From positions 5,795,786 to 5,859,785 of the forward strand of contig NZ_CP036339.1 in NCBI RefSeq assembly GCF_007746075.1: a stretch of 64,000 nucleotides of DNA. The letters run 5' to 3'. The first letter of the stretch is position 1. Each line of letters starts with the position of its first letter. This stretch comes from Lacipirellula limnantheis (GTDB lineage Bacteria > Planctomycetota > Planctomycetia > Pirellulales > Lacipirellulaceae). The notes beneath the pieces were generated by a model. The model was not told the DNA's origin and searched no databases. It was given only the letters and a program-made list of their open reading frames with translations. Of the stretch, positions 16,554 through 25,747 are shown piece by piece. The position numbers and the translations under genes are program-made.

Positions 16554-17726
16554 CTAGCCAGCCCGGCGACGGCGCAAGAGCCCGATGCCGGCAAGCGCAC
16601 TTGCCGCCAGGGCCAAGGAAGCTGGCTCCGGCACGGCGCCGACCGTCGGCGCGCCCAGGAACGTGATCGTTCCGTGCGGCCGCAAGGCGAACGATTGGGA
16701 CGAAGTCCAGTTCCAAATTGGCAGGAAGTTCCCCTGGTCGCCTTGCCCGTTGATGCGCGACATGTTGAAGAACCACTGGTCGCCAGCGTCGACGCCACTG
16801 GTGGCGTTCAGGCCGGTGATGTACTGCGTATTGGTGCCGTAGGCCGTCTTCCATTGGTCGAGATCGGCCGCATCGACGTTGCCGTCGAGGTTGGCGTCGC
16901 CGGTCGTCTTGTCGGTCTGGCCGGTGAGGCCCTTGCCTCGCTGCCAGATCAGGAAGTCCGAACCGTTAACCAAGCCATCGCTGTCGAAGTCAGCGGCGTC
17001 GGTGGTTCCCGGAAGCACGGCGTCGGCATTGAAGTTAGCGAACGGGAAGACGATTTCGGCGACGCCGCCCGTGGCGGTATTGCGCTGCGAAACGACGATG
17101 TTCTGCATTGCAGCGCCCGCGACCTGCGATCCGCCGCGATTCCAGTTGGCCTGATCGCCGAAGGGGGTGTTCGCATGGGCTTCGGTGAAGAAGCCAACGC
17201 CCTGGCGGTTGGCATCGGTGGAGGTCAGCGAACCGTTGTCGGGATCGCTAAACTGGTTGAAGGCAAACTGATAGCCGTCAACGTTGTCTTCGGGGTTATC
17301 GACGAAATTCGGCCCGCCGTCGGTGTTCGGGTCCAAGTAGAGGTTGAGATTGTCTGCACCGAAAGAGATGCCCGGATTTGGGTCGCCGACCTTGTCGGCC
17401 GGGTCGGAGTAGATGTTGAAGTTGGTCTCGTACAGGACGTACAGATTGTTGGCGTCCCACATCATGCGGAAGCGATTGTTTTCCGTGTCGAGCTCGCCTT
17501 CCGCCTCGCGCAGAACTCCCCACGAACCCGACGCCGTGGCGGCATTGTTCCACTCGCCCGGCGAGACGACGCCGTCAATGGTGGGCGCAACATTGGTTTG
17601 GTTGACGTTGTAGTTACGCACGGTTTGGGCGACTGCCGGCGACGCGCCGGCGCCGACGATCGCCATTGCCGCCAGCGCTCCGTGGGCCGCCAGGGCCCGA
17701 GACAAAAAACTGCCATGATGCGACAT
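16554..17726 (-). CDS. PEP-CTERM protein, CBM9-like domain interrupted by a dockerin-like module
   Basis: About 390 residues starting MSHHGSFLSRALAAHG (ATG 17726; a GTG at 17741 is possible). The mature part opens with APTIDGVVSPGEW, the hallmark start of CBM9-like carbohydrate-binding domains, and continues through MMWDANNLYVLYE and a VAEIVFPFANF strand. A two-loop dockerin-like module then follows (SDGLVNGSDFLIW, NLDGNVDAADLDQW). After it comes WFFNMSRINGQGDQGNFLP and a terminal RPHGTITFLG, which look like the last strands of the CBM9 fold. The C-terminus is a PEP-CTERM signal (VPEPASLALAASAL ... LLRRRRAG). The dockerin thus appears inserted inside the carbohydrate-binding domain, not appended to it. 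Confidence 0.85.
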   Translation of the reverse strand: MSHHGSFLSRALAAHGALAAMAIVGAGASPAVAQTVRNYNVNQTNVAPTIDGVVSPGEWNNAATASGSWGVLREAEGELDTENNRFRMMWDANNLYVLYETNFNIYSDPADKVGDPNPGISFGADNLNLYLDPNTDGGPNFVDNPEDNVDGYQFAFNQFSDPDNGSLTSTDANRQGVGFFTEAHANTPFGDQANWNRGGSQVAGAAMQNIVVSQRNTATGGVAEIVFPFANFNADAVLPGTTDAADFDSDGLVNGSDFLIWQRGKGLTGQTDKTTGDANLDGNVDAADLDQWKTAYGTNTQYITGLNATSGVDAGDQWFFNMSRINGQGDQGNFLPIWNWTSSQSFALRPHGTITFLGAPTVGAVPEPASLALAASALAGIGLLRRRRAG

Positions 17727-18459
17727 ACTTAGGTTCCCCACAGTGAAAGTGAATACTTGGCTCGTACTTCTCCGCTACACAATTTCTCGACGATGACTCC
17801 TCGATGATTCCTCGGCGATTCCTCGACGACGACTCCTCGACGATGATCCTCTGACGCGGCGGCGCCCTCGGCTGGCTAGGAAGTTCCCGACGACGGCGGC
17901 AAAACCACTCATCTCGCGCTGCTCATATGGTGCCTCAGACCCCCCCAAGGCCTGAAAATGACGTGATTCGCAAGAGTTGCCAGCGGTAAATTCGCATCTG
18001 CGAACGTCGCTCGACGATTCGTCAAGCGCATCGCCACACAATTCCGCACTCACGAACAACCCGAGAACCACTTGTGCCCAAACTAGGTCACTGCGAACAC
18101 CGCAGCGCAGCGCGCGATCACGCCGTTCAACCGCCGACCCAAAGGCTTTGGTTCAGCGACGCCGGGAACATCCATGAACAACTTGCAGGCGCATCAATGC
18201 TTCCGCGCCGCAAAGCGACGCGGCGGATGTGACGGAGCATTACACTCCGCTGTGAAAAGGTGCTGGAGACGACCGAAATTGCCACTTCTCTGATGCCTTC
18301 GTCCGCCACGCGAGCCGTAGATTACTGCGATCTGCATAGAATTTCAACCTTTCGCGCGAAGAATTCTCGTTATATTTGCTATGATCAACCGCCTCGTCTC
18401 TCGATCGCGTGCAAGCATGCGGCGATCGCCCAACTATTTGAACCGCCGAGGTTGCAACG
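17727..18459. other. Divergent intergenic region, 730 bases, no gene seen
   Basis: It separates two divergent PEP-CTERM genes. It contains the degenerate tandem repeat at 17785-17853. A TATGAT at 18380-18385 lies 75 bases before the plus-strand start in a locally AT-rich stretch but lacks a clear -35 box. ORFs here have no coding character. Confidence 0.5.
17785..17853. repeat. Degenerate tandem repeat, CCTCGACGATGAT units
   Basis: Five units of 11-14 bases (CTCGACGATGACT, CCTCGATGATT, CCTCGGCGATT, CCTCGACGACGACT, CCTCGACGATGAT) lie head to tail upstream of the minus-strand PEP-CTERM gene. Unit length varies, so this is slippage-type variation, not a coding repeat. Confidence 0.6.
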
Positions 18460-20049
18460 ATGGGACTTGATTCGCGAATATCAGGCCGCTGGTTGCAGTC
18501 GCTTGCCCTTGGCGTCGCCTGCGTCTGGTCCGCTGTGCCGGCAAGGGGCATCACGGTCGAGGCCCCGGGGCTGAATCCGGCCTTGTTGCGGGTGACGACC
18601 TTCGCCGACGGCTTGAACTACCCCGTCGGAATGGCGGCCCTCGACGACGGTTCGATCCTGACAGCGGTGACGAACGGGCAGAACTACTTCGGCAGCACCT
18701 CGGGGGCGGTGCTGCGCCTGGCCGATACAGATGGCGACGGCGTCGCGGACGTGCGCCAAACGTTGGTCGCGAACGTGCCGGGGGGAAAGATTTCGGCACT
18801 GCGCCGCGCAGGGAGTCTGGTCGCCGTGACCGGACAGGGGGCTGGAACGCCGATCTCGCTCTATCGCCTAGGAGCCGCCCCGGCGGACCCGCTCACCTAT
18901 TTGGGGGGAATCACGCTGAACTACCCCACTGGCGGGTGGCTTCACCCCCACTCGGCACTGGCCATACGGCAACGCCCGGACGATGCGAATCGCTACGAGT
19001 TGTACTTCCAACTCGGCTCGGACACGAACTTTGCCGTGACGACGCGGACGGTGACGCTCTCGGGAAGCTTCGGCGCGGCGGGGACGCTAGTTGGCGATGC
19101 GGTCCATCGGATCGAACTCGTCGACGGGCCCGGCGGCCTTTCGGCGGGTTCCCCCGTGAAGATCGCCGCCGGCTTGCGCAACGCGACGGGGATGGCGTTT
19201 CATCCGCTGACGGGCGACCTTTACCTGGGAGACAACGGGATCGACGGGGTGGTCGACCCCAACGAACCGACCAGTGCCGATGAGATTAACGTCGTTCCGG
19301 CCGCCAGCTTGGGAACGACGGCGCCGAACTTTGGCTTCCCGACGGCATACGAGCAGTATCGCACCGGGACGCCGATCGGCTCCGTCGGGGTTCGACCGAT
19401 CGCCGCCTTCCAGCCGATTCCCGCGCCCAATGGCTCCGAGGCCGAAGGCGTCAACGAGATCGCCTTCGCCCCCCCGATGTTTCCAGCCCCGCTGAACAAC
19501 GGGCTGTTCGCCGGATTTCACGGGAAGTTCAATGCCGCCGGCCTCGTCAATGAGGAGAATCCGCTGGGCTTCGTCAATCTCGGCGACAACTCCATCCTGC
19601 AGGTCGTTTCCAACGCGGACCCGACCGTGGGTCATCTTGACGGCTTGCTGTCGACGACCGACACGCTGTTCGTGGCCGATATCTCCTCGCAGGGAGCCTT
19701 CTCGACGCCAGCGTTCAACAGCGGCAAGATTTATTCGATCAAATCGCTGATCGCCACGGGGGATTACGACCGCGACGGCGACGTCGACGGGGGCGACTTC
19801 CTGCGGTGGCAGCGCGAGGCGGGTGCCGCGACGGCGCCCTTTGCCGGGGCCGACGGCGACGGCAATGGGCTGGTCGACGCCGCCGATCTCGCTCTCTGGA
19901 AGACGGCGTTCATCGCGGCTGGGGGCGGCTCGCCGCCGTCGACGACGATTCCCGAGCCGGCCGCCTGGCACATCGTCGTCGCGGGCGGATGCTGGGGGGC
20001 GTTGGGCCTCATGCGGAGGCGCGCTCGGCGCGTCGTGCCGGCTGCTTAA
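18460..20049 (+). CDS. PEP-CTERM protein with glucose/sorbosone dehydrogenase-like beta-propeller and dockerin-like repeat
   Basis: A 529-residue protein with a signal peptide (WLQSLALGVACVWSAVPARG). Residues about 35-420 contain propeller-like motifs: FADGLNYPVGMAALDDGSIL, GGKISALRRAGSL, and GLRNATGMAFHPLTGDLYLGDNG, the last a strong match to soluble PQQ-dependent sugar dehydrogenase-like propellers. Whether PQQ is bound cannot be judged. A dockerin-like pair (DRDGDVDGGDFLRWQ, DGDGNGLVDAADLALW) and a PEP-CTERM tail (IPEPAAWHIVVAGG ... MRRRARR) follow. Its stop is only five bases from the convergent stop of the next gene. Confidence 0.85.
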   Translation: MGLDSRISGRWLQSLALGVACVWSAVPARGITVEAPGLNPALLRVTTFADGLNYPVGMAALDDGSILTAVTNGQNYFGSTSGAVLRLADTDGDGVADVRQTLVANVPGGKISALRRAGSLVAVTGQGAGTPISLYRLGAAPADPLTYLGGITLNYPTGGWLHPHSALAIRQRPDDANRYELYFQLGSDTNFAVTTRTVTLSGSFGAAGTLVGDAVHRIELVDGPGGLSAGSPVKIAAGLRNATGMAFHPLTGDLYLGDNGIDGVVDPNEPTSADEINVVPAASLGTTAPNFGFPTAYEQYRTGTPIGSVGVRPIAAFQPIPAPNGSEAEGVNEIAFAPPMFPAPLNNGLFAGFHGKFNAAGLVNEENPLGFVNLGDNSILQVVSNADPTVGHLDGLLSTTDTLFVADISSQGAFSTPAFNSGKIYSIKSLIATGDYDRDGDVDGGDFLRWQREAGAATAPFAGADGDGNGLVDAADLALWKTAFIAAGGGSPPSTTIPEPAAWHIVVAGGCWGALGLMRRRARRVVPAA

Positions 20050-20054
20050 CGCGG

Positions 20055-21080
20055 TCAGCGGGCGTAGCTGAGCTCGGTCGCCGTCAGTTGCAGGTCGTCT
20101 GGCAGCGACCGCCGCGGCGCAATCTGCAACTTCTGCAGTTCGCCATGGTAGGCGCGAACCGCTTCCGCGGCCGACAGCTCGCCGTCGGCAACGTTCCGCA
20201 GCGTGGCAACGAACGATAATGGGTTCTCAGCATCCTTAATCTTGCGACCAAAGAGCGCGACGCGGGCGCCATGTTTTTTCGCCTCGGCCAACAGCGTGAA
20301 GGCATCGAAGCTCGTTCCGCTGCTGCCGCCGAGGACGCCGACGATCATGCTCGGATCGTAGGCAACCAGCTCCTCCAGCGATTCGGGGCCGAAGAACGGA
20401 ATCTTGAGGAACTCGGGCCGGCCGCTGAGCGGCACGCCGGCGAGCATCCGGCAAATGTGGTCGTTGACGAACGCCCCGACCTGGTCGGCCGGGACAACGC
20501 CGTCGATGTTGGGGGCGAAGACCTCCAGAAAGTAGTGGAAGCCGCACTGCTCGGCGTCGGCGCGGAAGGCGCGGAAGGCTTCGAGCGTGGCGTAGTCGCT
20601 GTCGAACGAGTTGTTGAACGTCGCGGAGTAGAGGCCGAGGTTCACCTTCGGCTCGCCGTCGCCGGCGGCCATTAGGCTGCCGAATTGAGCCTCTTCGAGA
20701 TAGCAACTGGCGAAGGGATGCGACGGCGTGGCGCGATAATTGCCGCCGCGCGGAATCCAGACGTCGGTGGCGTCGTTCGCTCGAATCGCCGGGGTGACGT
20801 CGCTGGCGTCGAACAGCCCCTCGCGGTGAGCGAGCTCGTCCATCGTCGAGACCGAGGCAAGCATAATGTCGACGGCGCCCTGGCGCACGATCTCGCGAAT
20901 CTGCTCGCGGAACTCGGGCATCGAGCGATAGCGCGGGCCGCCTTGCTTCGCCGGATAGGGCTCGCCGGGGCTGGCGACGCCCCAGGCCATGTCGGCGTCT
21001 TTGGCGTCGGCCAGGATAAAATGGCCGCAGTCGAGGTTCTTACGGAGGGCGGCGAGCTTTTCAACGAGACGCGGCTTCAT
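20055..21080 (-). CDS. Hypothetical protein, possibly an aldolase-type TIM barrel
   Basis: A 341-residue cytosolic protein without a signal peptide. Segments such as GHFILADAKDADMAWG, GAVDIMLASVSTMDELA, FHYFLEVFAPNI and YDPSMIVGVLGGSSGTSFDAF alternate strand and helix as in aldolase-type beta/alpha barrels. Conserved-looking Lys, Glu and Ser residues sit at strand ends, but I cannot assign a Schiff-base Lys or a substrate. It is a clearly coding frame with no frame breaks. The gene is convergent with the propeller gene and 248 bases from the next minus-strand gene. The family assignment is tentative. Confidence 0.6.
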   Translation of the reverse strand: MKPRLVEKLAALRKNLDCGHFILADAKDADMAWGVASPGEPYPAKQGGPRYRSMPEFREQIREIVRQGAVDIMLASVSTMDELAHREGLFDASDVTPAIRANDATDVWIPRGGNYRATPSHPFASCYLEEAQFGSLMAAGDGEPKVNLGLYSATFNNSFDSDYATLEAFRAFRADAEQCGFHYFLEVFAPNIDGVVPADQVGAFVNDHICRMLAGVPLSGRPEFLKIPFFGPESLEELVAYDPSMIVGVLGGSSGTSFDAFTLLAEAKKHGARVALFGRKIKDAENPLSFVATLRNVADGELSAAEAVRAYHGELQKLQIAPRRSLPDDLQLTATELSYAR

Positions 21081-21328
21081 GAGGGGCGAGGCGGGAAGTT
21101 GAGCTTCCCAGCGCGACGGTGGTGAGCACGGGAGTGGACGCGAGGGGTTGATGATACCGGTCGGCGCTGCGGGCGACCACCGGCGCGAGCGCTCTTGGAC
21201 CGACGTGGGTTTCGAGCGGTTGTTTTTCTTTGCAGAATTCGCCGTTGCTACAACCGGATGACGCCTTGGAGGTCCAAGAGTTCAGCGTCGGGTTCTTCCT
21301 TGCAGGTGCCCCGCGGGTCGGTGGGTCG

Positions 21329-22768
21329 CTACGCAATGAGTCCCTTCACCACCTGGCCGTGAACGTCGGTGAGCCGGAAGTCGCGGCCGGCGTGACGGTA
21401 GGTGAGGCGTTCGTGATTGAAGCCCAACAGGTGCAAGATCGTAGCGTGAAGATCGTGGATGTGGACGCGGTTCTCGACGGCCTTGAAGCCGAATTCGTCG
21501 GTGGCGCCGTAGACTTGGCCCCCCTTGACGCCGCCGCCGGCCAGCCAAGTGGTGAAGCCGTAGTGGTTGTGATCGCGGCCATTGATTTTGCCGGCGTTGG
21601 CGCCTTCCTTCGGCAACTCGACGGAAGGGGTGCGGCCGAATTCGCCCCCCCAGATGACGAGCGTTTCGTCAAGCAGACCGCGCTGCTTGAGGTCGACCAG
21701 CAGCGCGCCGATCGCCTGATCGCACTGGTTCGCGAGCTTGCGGTGGATCACTTCGAGGTCGTCATGGCTATCCCACGGTTGGCCCTCGCCATGCCACACC
21801 TGGACGAAGCGGACGCCGCGTTCGACGAGACGGCGGGCAATCAGGATCTGCCGGGCCTGCGTGCCAGGGCCGTACATGTCGCGAATATGTTGCGGCTCGC
21901 GGCTGACGTCGAACGCCTCGGCCGCCTCGGTCTGCATGCGGAACCCGAGTTCGAACGACTGGATCCGCGATTCCAACGCCGCATCGTCGTGGCGGGCCTG
22001 CTGGTGACGGAGATTGAGCTTGGCCAGCAAGTTGAGCTGTTCGCGCTGCCGGGGAACTTGAATCGCCTCGTTGCGAATGTTCTCGATCAGCTGCTCAATG
22101 GCCGTGTGCTGCGTGTCGAGATACGCCCCCTCGTAAGCCCCTGGAAGGAAGCCCGATTGCCAGTTCTGCGTCTCCTGAATTGGGTAGCCGTTGGGGCACA
22201 TGGCGACGAACGCCGGCAGGTTCTGATTCTCTGAACCGAGGCCGTAGCAGACCCACGAACCGAGGCTGGGCCGAATCTGCCGAGCGTCGCCGCAGTTCAT
22301 GAGCATCAGCGACGGTTCGTGATTCGGCACGTCGGCGTAGGTCGAGCGGATCACCGCGACGTCGTCGATCGATTCGGCGGTCTTCGCGAAGAGTTCGCTG
22401 ACTTCAATGCCGCTTTGGCCGTACTTCTTGAACTTGAAGGGGGAAGGCAGTGCGGCGCCGGTCGGGCGCTCGGTGCGGAGATTCTCAGTCGGAAGATTCT
22501 TGCCCGCGTACTTGTGGAGCAGCGGCTTGGGGTCGAACGTGTCGATGTGCGAAGGGCCGCCGTTCATGAATAGATGAATGACGTGCTTTGCCTTCGCGGG
22601 AAAGTGGGCAACCTTCGGCAAGAGCGGATTTGAGATCTCGGCGGCGCTCGCCGAAATTTCCGAGGCCAGCATACTGCCAAGGCCAAGCGCGCCGAGGCCC
22701 ATGCCGCAGCGCTGCAGCAACTCGCGGCGAGTCAGGGCGAGATGTTCGGGACGGGGATTATGGGGCAT
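21329..22768 (-). CDS. DUF1501 domain-containing protein (second copy)
   Basis: A 479-residue protein with a twin-arginine-type signal (LTRRELLQRCGMGLGALGLG) and the family motifs VIHLFMNGGPSHIDTFDPKP, RRLVERGVRFVQVWHG, IWGGEFGRTPSVEL and INGRDHNHYGFTTW. This is the most typical of the three DUF1501 proteins. It lies downstream of a PSD1 gene on the same strand, but a palindromic repeat (22803-22892) occupies the gap between the partners. Confidence 0.92.
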   Translation of the reverse strand: MPHNPRPEHLALTRRELLQRCGMGLGALGLGSMLASEISASAAEISNPLLPKVAHFPAKAKHVIHLFMNGGPSHIDTFDPKPLLHKYAGKNLPTENLRTERPTGAALPSPFKFKKYGQSGIEVSELFAKTAESIDDVAVIRSTYADVPNHEPSLMLMNCGDARQIRPSLGSWVCYGLGSENQNLPAFVAMCPNGYPIQETQNWQSGFLPGAYEGAYLDTQHTAIEQLIENIRNEAIQVPRQREQLNLLAKLNLRHQQARHDDAALESRIQSFELGFRMQTEAAEAFDVSREPQHIRDMYGPGTQARQILIARRLVERGVRFVQVWHGEGQPWDSHDDLEVIHRKLANQCDQAIGALLVDLKQRGLLDETLVIWGGEFGRTPSVELPKEGANAGKINGRDHNHYGFTTWLAGGGVKGGQVYGATDEFGFKAVENRVHIHDLHATILHLLGFNHERLTYRHAGRDFRLTDVHGQVVKGLIA

Positions 22769-22802
22769 GGCAACTACTTTGCTTCAAACGAATACAGGAT
22801 GA

Positions 22803-22892
22803 TCTCACGCAAAGGCGCGAAGGCGCAAAGGAAATACGTTGACAGGCATTCTTCTTTGCGCCTTCGCGCCTTTGCGAGAAATATTCTTCAGC
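22803..22892. repeat. Palindromic repeat, GCGCGAAGGCGC type
   Basis: The left arm TCTCACGCAAAGGCGCGAAG followed by GCGCAAAG pairs with the right arm CTTTGCGCCTTCGCGCCTTT followed by GCGAGA, around about 28 bases. It is nearly identical to the inner palindrome at 8241-8303. It sits between PSD1 (ends 22897) and DUF1501 (starts 22768), genes that are normally one transcription unit. Confidence 0.8.
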
Positions 22893-22896
22893 CGTG

Positions 22897-25584
22897 CTAA
22901 TCAACAAACGCGAATTCGTTGCACATCAAGAGGACCTGTGCCAGTTGCGACCAGCGATCGAGCGGCGGGGTCGTCGCTGGGCGCGGGCCGTCGATGCCGT
23001 CGAGCGTGTTCCATGACTCCACCGTGCCGTCGTCGCGGGTGAGACGGAGGGTTGCCTTCCAGAGGAACGTGTCGCTCGTGTGTTCGCCGCCCGATTCGAC
23101 GACGAGGTCGATCACGTCGCCGGCAGAAACGGGTATCCCGTCCACCACAGTTGAGCTAGCCCCATGAGCGACCGGCCACTCGCCGATCCGACCGCGGGCG
23201 GTCGAGACCGCCCGAGCGACGACGCCGTTCCCCTCGGCCGCTGGGTGGCGGAGCTCGCCTTCGATGCGCAGCGTACCGGCCGCAGGCGCCGTGAAGCGGC
23301 GGATGACGGCGTGGGCGGCGTCGCCGGGGTGGCCCCCTTGGATGTTCAGCATCGCCCAACCGAGTTCGGCGTCGGGAAATGTCTCGCCGCCGTTCCACGT
23401 GCCATCCCGGAAGTGCGGAAACTGATGGAAGTCGACGCGATCGCTCAACGGATCGAAAACGCCCCACCCAAACTGCCAACGCGGCTGTGCGGCAAGCTGC
23501 GCGGCTTGATCGGATTCCACTCCGGAGACGACGAACGTGGCGGCATCGGTCAATTCTTCAAGGCTTGGCTTCCGACCGAGCGCCAGCTGGTAAAGCTGCG
23601 ATATGCGTTCATGATCGGCCAGCGGCGGGGCATTCTCGGCATGTGCCGCGCTCCGCTCGGCCAGCAACCGTGCCTGCTCCAGCGCGAACGGACTGTTGAG
23701 CATGAAGAGCGCCTGGTGCGGCGACGCCGTTTGCGGCCGCGACGCGGCCGGGGTGTTCGGGTTTGCAAAGTCGAAGGTGCGGAAGAACGCCGGCAGGTTC
23801 TGGCGTTCGACGAAACCATAGACCGCTCGCCGATTGGCGAACGGCGGCGTGGTCAACTGGACCGACGGGCCCCCCATGGTCATGTCGAGCCGACCCGCGG
23901 CGAGGAGCAGGCTGTCGCGCAACGCTTCGAGATCGAGCCGGCGACGATTCATGTGCGCCAGCAGCGCGTTGGTCGGATCGGCTTCATGGCAATCGTCGCG
24001 CGGCGCGCTCGATTGGCGATAGACGTTCGAGAGGACGATGCGGCGGATCAGCCGCTTGGTCGACCATTGCTCGTCCATGAAGGTGACCGCGAGCCAGTCG
24101 AGCAACTCGGGATGGGTCGGCGGCTCGCCCCGGACGCCGAAATCGCTGGGCGTCGTCACGATCCCGCGGCCGAAGAGCTTGCCCCAGACGCGATTGACCC
24201 AGACCCGCGCCGTGAGCGGGTTGTCGCGGCTGGCAATCGCCTGGGCGAGTTCCATCCGCCCGCTGCCGTTCTGGAAAGGTTGCGGTTCGCCCTCGGTAAG
24301 GCAAGAAAGGAAATGTCGCGTCACCTCCGGACCGTGAGCGCCGCCGTTGCCGCGAAGATAGACGTGCTGCACAACTGGCTGCGGCGAGTCGACCAGTAGC
24401 GGCGGCCCGTCGTCGCGGGGCGTTTCGGTGCAGCTGGCGAGAATCCCGTACAGCGAATAGTAGTCGGCCGTGGGAATCGCATCGTACTTGTGATCGTGGC
24501 ACCGCGCGCAGGCGACCGTCAGGCCCATCAAGCCGCGCGTCATCAGATCGATGCGGTCGTCGTTGATCTCTTGCGGATTGTTGAGAAAGCGGCGGCCGAG
24601 CGTGAGAAACCCGCTGGCGGCGACGGCAGTTGCGTCGCCCGTCTGATCGGCGGCAATCTGGTTGACGACGAATTTGTCGAAGGGCATGTCGCCGTTGAAC
24701 GCGGCGATCACCCAGTCCCGGTATTTGTATGCCGTCGGGTAGTTGCGATCTTCTTGAAAGACGTAACCCTTGGTGTCGGCGTAGCGGGCGACGTCGAGCC
24801 AATAGCGCCCCCATCGTTCGCCGAACTGCGGCGAGGCGAGCAGCCGATCGACCGCCTGCTCGTACTCCGCATCGCTGGCATGGGCGGCGAACTGTTCAAG
24901 CTCGGCCGCAGTCGGCGGCAGGCCGGTGAGGTCGCAGTGCAGACGGCGGAGCAGCGTCGCGGGATCGGCGGGGGCAGACGGCTTGAGGTTCGCGGCTTCG
25001 AGGCGCGCAAGGATGAACGCATCGACCACCGAACGCGGCCAGGCGCGATCGCTCACCGGCGGGGCGGCGACTCTCACCGGCTTCTGCAGCGCCCAGTGAC
25101 TCTGCGGATCAGCAGCAGCCGGGACGGTCTCCGTCGCCGCGTCGCTTCGCGGATCGGGGGCCCCCATCGCTATCCACTGTTCAAAGTCGGCAATCACGTT
25201 GTCGGGTAGCTTGCCCGACGGAGGCATTTCGTAGGACTCATACTTCAGCGCGGAGATGAGTGTGCTGTCGGCGGGTTTGCCGGGCTCGATCACCGCCCCG
25301 GCAGCGCCGCCGCGGCGGAGCTGTTCGGCCGAGTCGAGGCGGAAGTCCCCCTTCGGCGCGCCCGCCGCTGCTGAGTGGCATGCGTAGCAGTGCTCGGCGA
25401 GAACAGGGCGGATGCGGGTTTCGAAGAACTCGACCGCGGCAGGCTCAAGCGGCGTTTCGTTCGCTCGCGCCGAGCCAATCGCCAACAGCGTCGGCAGGCA
25501 CAGCGACAATAGCGAGAACGTCGAGATGGTCGCCGTCCGCTGCTCAGCGCGGCGGCTGCTCGAACGTCGCAATGCATCCCGCAT
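22897..25584 (-). CDS. PSD1 domain protein with a C-terminal inserted beta-rich domain
   Basis: An 895-residue exported protein with signal segment STFSLLSLCLPTLLAIGSARA, planctomycete cytochrome motif CYACH at residues 66-70, DUF1549 (DLTGLPPTAAELEQF; CARCHDHKYDAIP) and DUF1553 (NPLTARVWVNRVWGKLFG). Instead of ending normally, DUF1553 is interrupted near residue 700 by about 165 residues (starting PRWQFGWGVFDPLSDRVDF and containing RRFTAPAAGTLRIEGEL) that look like a beta-sandwich, before the usual last helix (LAQVLLMCNEFAFVD) resumes at about 870. The insert is likely a carbohydrate-binding or lectin-like module. Downstream of the kinase-sulfatase gene by 163 bases, so possibly in its regulon. 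Confidence 0.9.
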   Translation of the reverse strand: MRDALRRSSSRRAEQRTATISTFSLLSLCLPTLLAIGSARANETPLEPAAVEFFETRIRPVLAEHCYACHSAAAGAPKGDFRLDSAEQLRRGGAAGAVIEPGKPADSTLISALKYESYEMPPSGKLPDNVIADFEQWIAMGAPDPRSDAATETVPAAADPQSHWALQKPVRVAAPPVSDRAWPRSVVDAFILARLEAANLKPSAPADPATLLRRLHCDLTGLPPTAAELEQFAAHASDAEYEQAVDRLLASPQFGERWGRYWLDVARYADTKGYVFQEDRNYPTAYKYRDWVIAAFNGDMPFDKFVVNQIAADQTGDATAVAASGFLTLGRRFLNNPQEINDDRIDLMTRGLMGLTVACARCHDHKYDAIPTADYYSLYGILASCTETPRDDGPPLLVDSPQPVVQHVYLRGNGGAHGPEVTRHFLSCLTEGEPQPFQNGSGRMELAQAIASRDNPLTARVWVNRVWGKLFGRGIVTTPSDFGVRGEPPTHPELLDWLAVTFMDEQWSTKRLIRRIVLSNVYRQSSAPRDDCHEADPTNALLAHMNRRRLDLEALRDSLLLAAGRLDMTMGGPSVQLTTPPFANRRAVYGFVERQNLPAFFRTFDFANPNTPAASRPQTASPHQALFMLNSPFALEQARLLAERSAAHAENAPPLADHERISQLYQLALGRKPSLEELTDAATFVVSGVESDQAAQLAAQPRWQFGWGVFDPLSDRVDFHQFPHFRDGTWNGGETFPDAELGWAMLNIQGGHPGDAAHAVIRRFTAPAAGTLRIEGELRHPAAEGNGVVARAVSTARGRIGEWPVAHGASSTVVDGIPVSAGDVIDLVVESGGEHTSDTFLWKATLRLTRDDGTVESWNTLDGIDGPRPATTPPLDRWSQLAQVLLMCNEFAFVD

Positions 25585-25747
25585 AGCGATCGATGCCTCG
25601 TGGCCAGAAGACGAAAAACGCGCGCCCCGCGGGCACGGTTCATTCTATACCGGCGTGAGGTTTGTTGCAGCGGGACCGGAACGCCCTGTGCAACCTGGCG
25701 ACGCCTGCGCAACCTGCTTCGGAGCCGGAGGTTAGAGCAAGAGCGTG

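Noticed and set aside
16488..17732. Plus-strand ORF of 414 residues opposite the CBM9-like PEP-CTERM gene
   Set aside because: Antisense shadow; the minus strand has signal peptide, dockerin loops and PEP-CTERM in one frame.
23164..24399. Plus-strand ORF of 411 residues opposite the second PSD1 gene
   Set aside because: Arg-rich antisense frame with no start signal or motif; PSD1 motifs in the other strand are unambiguous.
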